In this document: piece after piece, positions 16,603-24,532 of the stretch
How the letters are laid out: every line of letters starts with the position of its first letter
How positions within the stretch are numbered: the stretch's first letter is position 1
Assembly (NCBI GenBank): GCA_023425865.1
Contig: JAFABV010000056.1
Location: forward strand, 1-64,000
Length of the DNA: 64,000 nucleotides
From: Bacteroidota bacterium
Lineage (GTDB): Bacteria; Bacteroidota; Bacteroidia; Bacteroidales; Bacteroidaceae
Direction: 5' to 3'
Program-made: the position numbers and the translations under genes
Notes under the pieces: model-generated
The model's input: only the letters and a program-made list of their open reading frames with translations
The model's database searches: none
What the model was told of the DNA's origin: nothing

Positions 16603-17811
16603 CTATGACTCTTTATTCGTGCGTCCGGGGTAGGCTTCCAGCGCTTTGCGCAGCACCACCAAAGCCCGCTCAAGGTCAGTCTTCTTCAGCACATAGGCAA
16701 TACGCACTTGGTTGATGCCGGCGCCGGGGGTAGTATAGAATCCCGCCGCGGGTGCCATCATCACCGTCTCGCCCTCGTATTCAAAATGTTCAAGGCACCA
16801 GCGGCAGAAATTCTCAGCGTCGTCGACAGGCAGCTGAGCCACCGTGTAAAAGGCACCCATAGGAATAGGAGAGTACACTCCGGGTATACGGTTGAGCCCG
16901 TCAATCAGGCATTTACGGCGTTCTACATATTCGTCGTAAACGTCACGGTAATACTCTTCAGGGGCGTCTAACGATGCCTCGGCCACAATCTGTCCGATAA
17001 GTGGGGGAGAGAGGCGTGCCTGACAGAATTTCATCACGGCTTTACGCACTTCAGCGTTATGGGTAATCAGTGCCCCAATACGTATGCCGCACTCACTGTA
17101 ACGCTTTGACACAGAGTCTATCAATATAACGTTCTGTTCTATTCCCTTCAGGTGCATCGCGCTGATATAAGGACTTCCCGTATAGATGTATTCGCGATAA
17201 ACCTCGTCAGAAAACAGGTACAGATCGTATTTAGCCACCAGGTCGCGTATCTGGTTCATCTCACGTCGAGTGTACAGATAGCCCGTCGGATTGTTGGGAT
17301 TACAAATCATGATGGCCCGCGTGCGCTCATTGATCAATTCCTCAAATTTCTCCACCTTGGGCAGCGAGAATCCTTCCTCAATGGTGGTCGCGATAGTTCT
17401 GATCACAGCACCGGCAGATATGGCAAACGCCATATAGTTGGCATAGGCCGGCTCCGGCACAATGATCTCGTCGCCAGGATTCAGGCAACTCATAAACGCG
17501 AAGAGCACAGCCTCTGATCCGCCCGAAGTAATAATAATTTCGTCGGGAGATACATTGATGTCGTATTTGGCGTAATAGGAAACCAACTTCTTGCGGTAAG
17601 ACAAATTGCCCTGTGAAGGCGAGTATTCCAGCACATCTTTGTCGATATGCTTCATGGCGTCAAGACCTACCTGAGGTGTTGGAAGATCGGGCTGGCCGAT
17701 ATTCAGATGATACACTTTAATACCGCGATCCTTGGCTGCTGCAGCCAGAGGTGCCAGCTTACGGATTGGCGATTCGGGCATCTCAAGGCCGCGTACTGAA
17801 ATTTCAGGCAT
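16603..17811 (-). CDS. PLP-dependent class I/II aminotransferase
   Basis: 402-residue fold-type I aminotransferase, aspartate aminotransferase-like. Seen: NIGQPDLPTP (38-47), ITSGGSEAV, NPNNPTGYLY (171-180), DEVYREYIY (202-210), the PLP Schiff-base lysine K236 in DSVSKRYSECGIRIG, and a C-terminal RIAYVLKK with the substrate-carboxylate arginine. The amino donor or acceptor cannot be decided from motifs. The gene is first in a minus-strand pair with the LolE-like permease. A TAACTTTG box on the same strand at 17850-17857 lies 39 bp upstream and probably drives it. Confidence 0.92.
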   Translation of the reverse strand: MPEISVRGLEMPESPIRKLAPLAAAAKDRGIKVYHLNIGQPDLPTPQVGLDAMKHIDKDVLEYSPSQGNLSYRKKLVSYYAKYDINVSPDEIIITSGGSEAVLFAFMSCLNPGDEIIVPEPAYANYMAFAISAGAVIRTIATTIEEGFSLPKVEKFEELINERTRAIMICNPNNPTGYLYTRREMNQIRDLVAKYDLYLFSDEVYREYIYTGSPYISAMHLKGIEQNVILIDSVSKRYSECGIRIGALITHNAEVRKAVMKFCQARLSPPLIGQIVAEASLDAPEEYYRDVYDEYVERRKCLIDGLNRIPGVYSPIPMGAFYTVAQLPVDDAENFCRWCLEHFEYEGETVMMAPAAGFYTTPGAGINQVRIAYVLKKTDLERALVVLRKALEAYPGRTNKES

Positions 17812-17849
17812 AATGTATTGTAAGTTTATCCTTTTGTTATTTCAAGTTG

Positions 17850-17857
17850 CAAAGTTA
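17850..17857 (-). promoter_or_regulatory. -7 box for the aminotransferase/LolE pair
   Basis: The minus strand reads TAACTTTG, 39 bp before the ATG at 17811. The -33 region has no clear TTTG. Confidence 0.5.
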
Positions 17858-18073
17858 ACTTTTTTCCGGATAAAGATGGCGTTTTTTCTGATGAATGATA
17901 AGGTTTTTCAGTAATATAGCACCGTAATTGCAAGAATATACCCATTATAAAGCAGAATGGGCCCGGAGAGGGGCCCATGAGGTACGGTAACTTTATTTAT
18001 TTATCATAACGATGATTAGATTCAAATAAGGCCTTAATCATTACACCTTATTATATTTATTATATCGCCACAA

Positions 18074-18772
18074 TTACATCTCGTCGCGCATTTGCCTCAG
18101 CAGTTGTTTTTGTTTGGTCGTAAGATGCGTAGGCAATTTCACGTGGTAAGTGATGATCAAGTCGCCTTGCTTGCCGTTGACAGCGTTGTAACCTTTGCCG
18201 CGCAACCTCACCTTGGTGCCATTCTGCGTTTCGGGTTTGATTTTCATTTTCACCTTAGTGCCGTTACCCAGTTCTATGATGACATCGCCGCCCAGCATTG
18301 CCGTGTACAGGTCGATGTCTATATCGGCGTGCGATTCAGTGGCATTGGCGCCACTGGCAGTACGACCTCGGTGCTGTGACGCGCCCATACTGCCAAACAA
18401 GTCTTGGAAGAAACTGGAGAAACCGCCGCTGCCAGCACGGCCGAAATCACTGAAATCGAATCCGTCAAACGGCGAGCCGCCGCCCTGTGTGTTCCAGCGG
18501 AACGCCTCGTCGCCATGTGCGCCGCCACCGGCTCCGAAGGCTCCAGCCTCGCGCCAGTGCTCTCCGTATTGGTCATATTTCTTACGTTTTTCAGCGTCGC
18601 CAATCACTTCGTAGGCCTCGGTCAATGCCTGAAACTTGGCTTTGGCCTTGGGGTCCTCGGGATGCAGGTCTGGGTGGAACTGCTTGGCCCGCTTGCGGTA
18701 AGCTGCCCGAACATCCTTCTGCGGTATGTTGCGGTCAACGCCTAAAATCTTATAATAATCAATAAATGCCAT
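18074..18772 (-). CDS. Short DnaJ/CbpA-like co-chaperone
   Basis: 232-residue Hsp40. Residues 1-70 are a J-domain with the DnaK-stimulating HPD at 33-35 (KQFHPDLHPEDPKAK). Residues about 80-135 form a Gly/Phe-rich linker (GAGGGAHGD, FDGFDFSDFG). Residues 145-232 form one DnaJ C-terminal substrate-binding domain (LYTAMLGGDVIIELGNGTKV, TQNGTKVRLRGKGY, GDLIITYHVKLP). There is no zinc finger, so it is CbpA/type II rather than DnaJ. E. coli CbpA, about 306 residues, has two C-terminal subdomains plus a dimer motif; here only one subdomain is present. It has no close neighbour in the same direction and is separated from the next gene by 800 bp. Confidence 0.9.
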   Translation of the reverse strand: MAFIDYYKILGVDRNIPQKDVRAAYRKRAKQFHPDLHPEDPKAKAKFQALTEAYEVIGDAEKRKKYDQYGEHWREAGAFGAGGGAHGDEAFRWNTQGGGSPFDGFDFSDFGRAGSGGFSSFFQDLFGSMGASQHRGRTASGANATESHADIDIDLYTAMLGGDVIIELGNGTKVKMKIKPETQNGTKVRLRGKGYNAVNGKQGDLIITYHVKLPTHLTTKQKQLLRQMRDEM

Positions 18773-19576
18773 AATTCACGCCTCCTTTACTGCTATTTTT
18801 CTGCAAAATATGACAACAAAAAATATGCCACGTATGATAAAAGTGCGCGTCAATGATGCCTTTATCTGTCATAACTCATCGCTTTGGCCCATCGAGCACG
18901 TTATTTCGCCCGTGAGCTAAGGCCATGACAACATCGCTAACAGAGAGCCACCACAGTGTGACGGGTTGGCGCGCATGTCCTTGTTCTGCTATGCTTCGGG
19001 CGCGCCGATAAGATATCGCATGACTGAAGGTCGGATGATTCTATACAGAAGTATCGAATGGTTTTATATAAATCCATCGGATGGTTCTATATAAAACCAT
19101 TTTATAATTTCATATAGAACCATTCCGTGATTCTATATTGAAGTATAAGATGATTTGGGCAGAACGATGAAGCGAAGAGCTGACTCTGGCATTATAAAAG
19201 GGACGTTACAGACTGGGCATAAGGCGTTTATGCGGTGTTGTGCGGGGGCGACACGCCACGCTGCCTCATCGCGTTTGCCCCATCGCTACGTCTGCGCGCC
19301 ACAGGCTCGCCGTTGTGGAACTTTTTTATACACGGGCCTCTGCCTTTTGCCGTACGCATCATGCAAGGGTCTGGCGCGTAGACCTAAGCCCAACAGCACC
19401 TTCGAGCGGCATACAGCTGGCGCCTTTTTCGGCTGAAGTTAATTTATTTTGTATAAATCTTCAAGAAAATAAGTGCGCATTCTAAAAAAAGTCGTACCTT
19501 TACCGATGTTAAAGCCAATCAACGCAATATGGGGAAATGACTCCCAGTAAGGTTATCTTACCCAACCTTATCTTAT
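18773..19576. other. Divergent intergenic region with 23-bp array 2
   Basis: 804 bp between cbpA (minus) and the T9SS plug gene (plus). It contains the repeat array at 19031-19156. The GC-rich stretch 19190-19430 has short open frames without recognisable features. A possible -7 box TACCTTTA lies at 19495-19502, 75 bp before the plug gene. I see nothing else. Confidence 0.6.
19031..19156. repeat. 23-bp dual-palindrome tandem array 2
   Basis: About 5.5 copies in strict 23-bp register, starting at 19031, 19054, 19077, 19100, 19123 and a partial at 19146. The third copy (TCGGATGGTTCTATATAAAA) is closest to the consensus. The fourth copy has lost most of the GC-containing palindrome (TTTTATAATTT) but keeps the AT palindrome. 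Confidence 0.92.
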
Positions 19577-20827
19577 ATGTTTAGACACAACATTAAATAT
19601 ATTGTCCTATTATTGTATCTGGTGCCATGTTGCACGGGGGTATGGGCACAGCGGCACGAAATACTTGACAGCCGCATAGCCTCCCTACAGGTAACAGCAG
19701 GGGACGATTGGCTGCATTTACCGGTAATCGAGTTGACCCAGCAGACACCGTTACTGATTTCGTTCGACGACCTTACCCACGTTTACCACCGTTACCTGTA
19801 TAAGATAGAGCATTGCGAAGCAGACTGGACACCCTCCGAGCAGCTTTTCAGCAGCGATTATTGTCAAGGCTTCGCGCAAGACAATACCATAGACGAGATT
19901 GCCCAGTCGATCAATACCATACAGCCCTACACGCATTACAGCCTACAGATTCCCAACGATAAGTGCAGGCTCAAGATGAGCGGCAACTATCTGCTTACCG
20001 TTTACGATGGCAACGACAACGACCGGCCTGTGCTCAAGGTGTGCTTCATGGTAGTGGAGCAGCTCGTGGGCATCGGAATGGAAGTGGTGACCAATACCGA
20101 CGCAGACATCAACGGCAGGCATCAGCAGGTGAACCTTAGCTTAAAATATGGCGGGCTAACGGTCACAGAACCAACGACTCAGCTCAAGACGGTGGTGATG
20201 CAGAATGGAAGGTGGGACAATGCTGTTGTCAACGCCAAGCCTCAATACGTGATGGACGACGGATTGCAGTGGCTGCACAACCGCAGTTTCATCTTCAATG
20301 GCGGCAACGAATACCGCAAGTTTGAAATGCTCGACCCCTCCCACCCCACGATGGGCCTTGAAAGCATAGATTGGGACGGCAAACGTTACAACGCCCACAT
20401 ATGGACCGATGAGCCTCGGCCCAGCTACGTGTACGACGAAGATGCCAATGGCGCTTTTGTCATTCGTAATTCAGACAACCGTGAGGTCGATTATACCTCA
20501 GAGTATATCATGGCGCACTTCAGGCTAAGGTCTCCCCTACTGCCCGGCGACATCTACATCGCCGGTGCCTGGACCAACGACCGGCTTCTGCCTATATACA
20601 AGATGCAGTGGAACGACGTCGACCAACTCTACGAGGCTGCCCTCTGGCTCAAACAGGGTTACTACAATTACCAGTACGTCTGGAGAAAGACCGACGGCAC
20701 ACTGGCACCCGTACCCTCGGAAGGCAATTTCTACCAGACCGAGAATGAGTACACCACACTGGTGTATTACAGAGGGCTCGGCGACCGCTCTGACAGGCTT
20801 GTGGGCTATACCCGGCTGAAAACCTGA
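19577..20827 (+). CDS. Type IX secretion system plug protein (DUF5103 family)
   Basis: 416 residues with a signal peptide at 1-24 (cleavage near GVWAQ). The body matches the DUF5103 family, now known as the plug protein that closes the SprA translocon of the T9SS on the periplasmic side. Matching parts are SRIASLQVTAG, PVIELTQQTPLLISFDDL, YLYKIEHCEADWTPSEQ, DYCQGFAQDNTIDEI, SGNYLLTVYDGND, and the C-terminal region with FVIRNSDN and YQYVWRK. The role follows from family knowledge; nothing in the sequence shows activity. It is a lone gene here; the main T9SS genes are elsewhere, but PorQ is also in this window. Spacing to the next gene is 79 bp without a terminator. Confidence 0.88.
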   Translation: MFRHNIKYIVLLLYLVPCCTGVWAQRHEILDSRIASLQVTAGDDWLHLPVIELTQQTPLLISFDDLTHVYHRYLYKIEHCEADWTPSEQLFSSDYCQGFAQDNTIDEIAQSINTIQPYTHYSLQIPNDKCRLKMSGNYLLTVYDGNDNDRPVLKVCFMVVEQLVGIGMEVVTNTDADINGRHQQVNLSLKYGGLTVTEPTTQLKTVVMQNGRWDNAVVNAKPQYVMDDGLQWLHNRSFIFNGGNEYRKFEMLDPSHPTMGLESIDWDGKRYNAHIWTDEPRPSYVYDEDANGAFVIRNSDNREVDYTSEYIMAHFRLRSPLLPGDIYIAGAWTNDRLLPIYKMQWNDVDQLYEAALWLKQGYYNYQYVWRKTDGTLAPVPSEGNFYQTENEYTTLVYYRGLGDRSDRLVGYTRLKT

Positions 20828-20906
20828 GCCGCGCCGCTAACAACATGGAAATGACAAAATAAATAATATTTCAAATCATTATAATCAATCAAAAATACAG
20901 ACCATC

Positions 20907-22895
20907 ATGAAATTAGATTTAACTTCAAAAATTGTACTTAACCAGGTTCCTGAGGAGTTCTACAATCCCTCGACAGCCGTCAAGCGTTCGGAAATCACGC
21001 GGTTTGAGAAAGTAGACACCGAGATATTCCCTACCATCGAAGATTCTTCACGGCATATTGTTGACCAGATTGCCGATGGTATCAAGCGTAAGCAGCAAGA
21101 GGGCAAATACTATGTCATGGGTGCCGGCTCGGGCTCATCGCTTACCCCGATATACCAGGAGATTGTGCGCCGCCACAAGGCAGGTGAACTGAGTTTCAAG
21201 AATGTCATTCTCTTCAACGCCTACGAGTATTTCCCACTCACCGAGGAGAACGTGAATCGCAGCATCAACCAGCTCAAGGCCAACTTGCTCGACCATATCG
21301 ACATTGAGCCGCAGAACATTTTCACCCCCGATGGCACCATCAGCCAGGATCGTGTACAGGAGCACTGCCGTCTCTATGAGGAACGCATCAAGAGCTTCGG
21401 CGGACTGGATGTCATCCTGCTGGGTATCGGTCGCATGGGTAACATTGCCACCAACGAGCCCGGTTCGAGCATCACTTCCACCTCGCGCCTCATCTTGATC
21501 GACGGGATTTCGCGCGAGGAGATGAAGATGAGCTTTGGTTCACAGGAGACGGTACCCCCCTGCTCCATCACCATGGGCGTGAGCACCATTCTCTCTGCCC
21601 GCAAGATTTTCCTCACGGCTTATGGCGACGAGAAGGCAGGTATCATCAAGGCTGCCGTGGAAGGTGGGGTTACTGACGTGGTGCCCGCTTCGTATTTGCA
21701 AACCCACAACGACGCCCATATCGTGATCGACCTCTCTGCCGCTTCACGTCTCACCCGCATTCAGCACCCTTGGTTGGTGGCTTCGGTGAACTGGACCGAG
21801 AAGTTGGTGCGCTCGGCATTGGTATGGCTTTGCCAGCTTACAGGTAAGCCTATTCTTAAACTCACCAACAAAGACTATAACGAGAATGGTCTGAGCGAGT
21901 TGCTCGCGCTGTATGGGTCGGCCTATAATGCCAACATCAAGATATTCAACGACCTGCAGCACACCATCACGGGCTGGCCTGGTGGCAAGCCAGACGCTGA
22001 CGACACCTATCGCCCCGAGCGCGCAACCCCCTTCCCCAAGAGGGTGATCGTGTTCTCTCCGCACCCCGACGACGACGTGATTTCCATGGGCGGCACCCTT
22101 CGCCGTTTGGTTCAGCAGGGGCATGATGTTCATGTGGCCTACGAGACTTCAGGCAATATTGCCGTGGGCGACGAAGAGGTTGTACGCTTCATGCACTTCA
22201 TCAACGGTTTCAACCAACTCTTTGACAATGAGAAAGATGAGGTGATCAAGACAAAATACGCTGAGATCAAGAAATTCTTGGCCAACAAGAAGGAAGGCGA
22301 CATCGACTCTGCCGACGTGCGCACCATCAAGGGCTTGATTCGTCGTGGCGAGGCCCGCACTGCCTCTACCTACAACCAGATTCCGCTCGACCACGTACAC
22401 TTCCTCGACCTGCCGTTCTATGAGTCGGGTAAGATTGAGAAATTGCCCATGGGCGAGGCCGATGTCAAAATCATTCATGAGTTGATTACCAAGATCCAGC
22501 CCCACCAGATTTATGTGGCTGGCGACTTGGCAGACCCTCACGGCACACACCGCAAGTGTACCGACGCCGTACTGGCTGCCGTAGACCTGGAGAAAGAGGC
22601 GAAGGCTGAGTGGATCAACCAGTGCCGCGTGTGGATGTACCGTGGCGCATGGGCAGAGTGGGAAATCGAAAACATCGAGATGTGCGTACCGATGAGCCCC
22701 GAGGAACTGCGCGCTAAGCGAAACTCTATTCTCAAGCACCAGAGCCAGATGGAGAGTGCCCCATTCCTGGGTAACGACGAGCGTCTGTTCTGGCAGCGTT
22801 CTGAAGACCGCAACCGCGGCACAGCCAAGATCTATGATGACCTGGGGCTGGCCTCGTATGAAGCCATGGAGGCCTTCGTGGAATACAAGTTTTGA
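20907..22895 (+). CDS. NagB-like domain fused to PIG-L (LmbE) deacetylase
   Basis: 662 residues, two domains. Residues about 1-350 are a glucosamine-6-phosphate deaminase-like fold (GAGSGSSLTPIYQEI at 73-87, GIGRMGNIATNEPGSS at 173-188). Residues about 375-662 are a PIG-L/LmbE de-N-acetylase with the metal-binding HPDDD at 386-390 and a C-terminal DPHGTHRKC. Such fusions are usually annotated nagB in Bacteroidetes. However, the residues that catalyse deamination in E. coli NagB are replaced: Asp72 by Tyr106, Asp141 by Met177, His143 by Asn179; only the Glu of NEP (E184) remains. So the N-domain may bind an amino-sugar phosphate without deaminating it, while the PIG-L domain removes an acyl group. 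It sits directly upstream of a sialidase, which supports amino-sugar handling. A strong terminator follows. Confidence 0.85.
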   Translation: MKLDLTSKIVLNQVPEEFYNPSTAVKRSEITRFEKVDTEIFPTIEDSSRHIVDQIADGIKRKQQEGKYYVMGAGSGSSLTPIYQEIVRRHKAGELSFKNVILFNAYEYFPLTEENVNRSINQLKANLLDHIDIEPQNIFTPDGTISQDRVQEHCRLYEERIKSFGGLDVILLGIGRMGNIATNEPGSSITSTSRLILIDGISREEMKMSFGSQETVPPCSITMGVSTILSARKIFLTAYGDEKAGIIKAAVEGGVTDVVPASYLQTHNDAHIVIDLSAASRLTRIQHPWLVASVNWTEKLVRSALVWLCQLTGKPILKLTNKDYNENGLSELLALYGSAYNANIKIFNDLQHTITGWPGGKPDADDTYRPERATPFPKRVIVFSPHPDDDVISMGGTLRRLVQQGHDVHVAYETSGNIAVGDEEVVRFMHFINGFNQLFDNEKDEVIKTKYAEIKKFLANKKEGDIDSADVRTIKGLIRRGEARTASTYNQIPLDHVHFLDLPFYESGKIEKLPMGEADVKIIHELITKIQPHQIYVAGDLADPHGTHRKCTDAVLAAVDLEKEAKAEWINQCRVWMYRGAWAEWEIENIEMCVPMSPEELRAKRNSILKHQSQMESAPFLGNDERLFWQRSEDRNRGTAKIYDDLGLASYEAMEAFVEYKF

Positions 22896-22939
22896 TAGGC
22901 TATATATGTACATAACCGATTAAGCGATTAAACGACAGT

Positions 22940-22985
22940 GTGCTGGCCGCGAACATCATCATGCTCTCGGCCGGCACTTTTTTTT
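22940..22985 (+). terminator. Intrinsic terminator after the NagB-like/PIG-L gene
   Basis: GTGCTGGCCG (22940-22949) pairs with CGGCCGGCAC (22968-22977), one G-U, and is followed by eight T residues. It separates this gene from the sialidase 20 bp further on. Confidence 0.88.
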
Positions 22986-23004
22986 CACTCCTAACGATTA
23001 TGCA

Positions 23005-24291
23005 ATGAAACATTGGCGAATAGTAGTATCATCATTTCTGCTGCTCTGCATGCTGCCTGTGTATGGCACGGGAAAAGGCAAGACGCATACGGAGAGCTTC
23101 ACCACAGTAGTGTTCGACACCAGGCACAGCGATGTGCCCTATCGCATACCGGCACTGGCGCAGACACGCAAGGGCACGCTGCTTGCCGTATGCGATTTCC
23201 GGTTCAACCATTCGGACATTGGTTGGAATAACCGCAACGGCTTGTGGCGCATTGACGTGGTCATGAAGAAAAGCTATGACCATGGACGCACTTGGACGCC
23301 CCAAGAGACGGTGGCGCAAGGCAATGAACAGGCCGCCGACACCATAAGGACCGGATTTGGCGACCCGAGCATCGTGGCAGACCGCACATCTGACAATGTG
23401 CTGATACATTGTGTGGCGGGAAAGACCAGCTATCAAGGGGCCACACGCCACAATCCCCAACACGCCATCTTCTTCAGAAGCAAGGATGGCGGTAAAACAT
23501 GGGACAATGGTACCGACCTGACTGAGCAGATCCATAGCCTATATGACAACAAACTGCCTAACGGGGGAAGCGCCGATGGCATCTTCCTGACCTCAGGCAG
23601 AATTATGCAGAGTAGATTTGTACGCACTGGAAAATACTACAGGCTGTACATGGCCCACCCCATCAGGCAACGTGGCGTGGCTCGCTGCGGCACATTTGTC
23701 ATCTACTCTGACGATTTCGGAAAGAGCTGGCATTCGTTGGGCACTGCTTCCAAGGCACCGTCAATCGCGCAGGATGAGTCGAAAATAGAAGAACTGCCCG
23801 ATGGCAGCGTGCTGCTGAGCTGCAGAGACGCGGCGGGGGGAAGACGATTCAATATTTTCACCTATACCGACCCAGCCAAGGCATTGGGACAATGGGGACA
23901 GGAGGTGATGCCGGAAAACATGACACGCCAAAAAGTAAATGCCTGCAATGGCGAAGTGCTGGTGTTGCCCGTAAAGCGCAAAGCCGATGGCGCGAAGGTT
24001 CATCTCATTCTGCAGTCTGTACCTCTCAGCGCGGTCAGAGACAGCGTGGGCTTCTTCTATAAAGAGGTGGCATCTCCGGCCGACTATAACACACCAGTGG
24101 CCTTGGGCAGCAACTGGGTGAAAGGGTTGCGCGTGACCGACGAATCGTCATGCTACTCCACCATGGTAGCAATGGATAACCGGCGCATCGGATTTCTGTA
24201 CGAGGTGCGTTACCATAATGATGGCTACGACATTGAGTTCAAGAGTCTGAGCGTAGACGAAATCACCAAAGGGGCCTATACCCTACGCTAA
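23005..24291 (+). CDS. Exo-alpha-sialidase (GH33)
   Basis: 428 residues; signal peptide at about 1-22, so secreted to the periplasm or surface. GH33 features: the arginine-triad start YRIP (46-49) and three Asp-box blade motifs, SYDHGRTW (90-97), SKDGGKTW (159-166) and SDDFGKSW (235-242), plus FGDPSIV and a late CNGEVLVLP/RRIGFLYEVRY region. Sialidases of this family release terminal sialic acid from host glycoproteins such as mucin. The gene starts 20 bp after the previous terminator, so it needs its own promoter or readthrough; none fitting the consensus is clear in the 20 bp. Neighbouring amino-sugar enzyme and the mannosidase at the left edge fit a host-glycan forager. Confidence 0.92.
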   Translation: MKHWRIVVSSFLLLCMLPVYGTGKGKTHTESFTTVVFDTRHSDVPYRIPALAQTRKGTLLAVCDFRFNHSDIGWNNRNGLWRIDVVMKKSYDHGRTWTPQETVAQGNEQAADTIRTGFGDPSIVADRTSDNVLIHCVAGKTSYQGATRHNPQHAIFFRSKDGGKTWDNGTDLTEQIHSLYDNKLPNGGSADGIFLTSGRIMQSRFVRTGKYYRLYMAHPIRQRGVARCGTFVIYSDDFGKSWHSLGTASKAPSIAQDESKIEELPDGSVLLSCRDAAGGRRFNIFTYTDPAKALGQWGQEVMPENMTRQKVNACNGEVLVLPVKRKADGAKVHLILQSVPLSAVRDSVGFFYKEVASPADYNTPVALGSNWVKGLRVTDESSCYSTMVAMDNRRIGFLYEVRYHNDGYDIEFKSLSVDEITKGAYTLR

Positions 24292-24439
24292 ATTGCACTT
24301 CGCTGCGCATCAGTATCATGAACAGGTTTGGGGCACACACATTGCAACACGGTATCTCAAGTAAGGGACAGACGGGTTAAAGAAACTTAAAAAAGCGTTT
24401 GCGCCTATCTATAAGCACTCATTATCTGCTAATTATGAG

Positions 24440-24447
24440 TAACTTTG
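24440..24447 (+). promoter_or_regulatory. -7 box for rpsA
   Basis: TAACTTTG fits TAnnTTTG and lies 86 bp before the rpsA ATG. No TTTG at the proper -33 distance; one exists at 24398-24401, 38 bp away. Confidence 0.5.
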
Positions 24448-24532
24448 CACCCGATTTTGAGAGGGACAATGCTGTGTACCCTCCTATTTCCATAAAGTCA
24501 AACTTTATTAATTACATTACATTACATTATTT

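Noticed and set aside
19155..19485. Open frames of 81 and 93 codons downstream of repeat array 2
   Set aside because: Arg/Cys/His-rich composition, no start signal, no family; probably non-coding.
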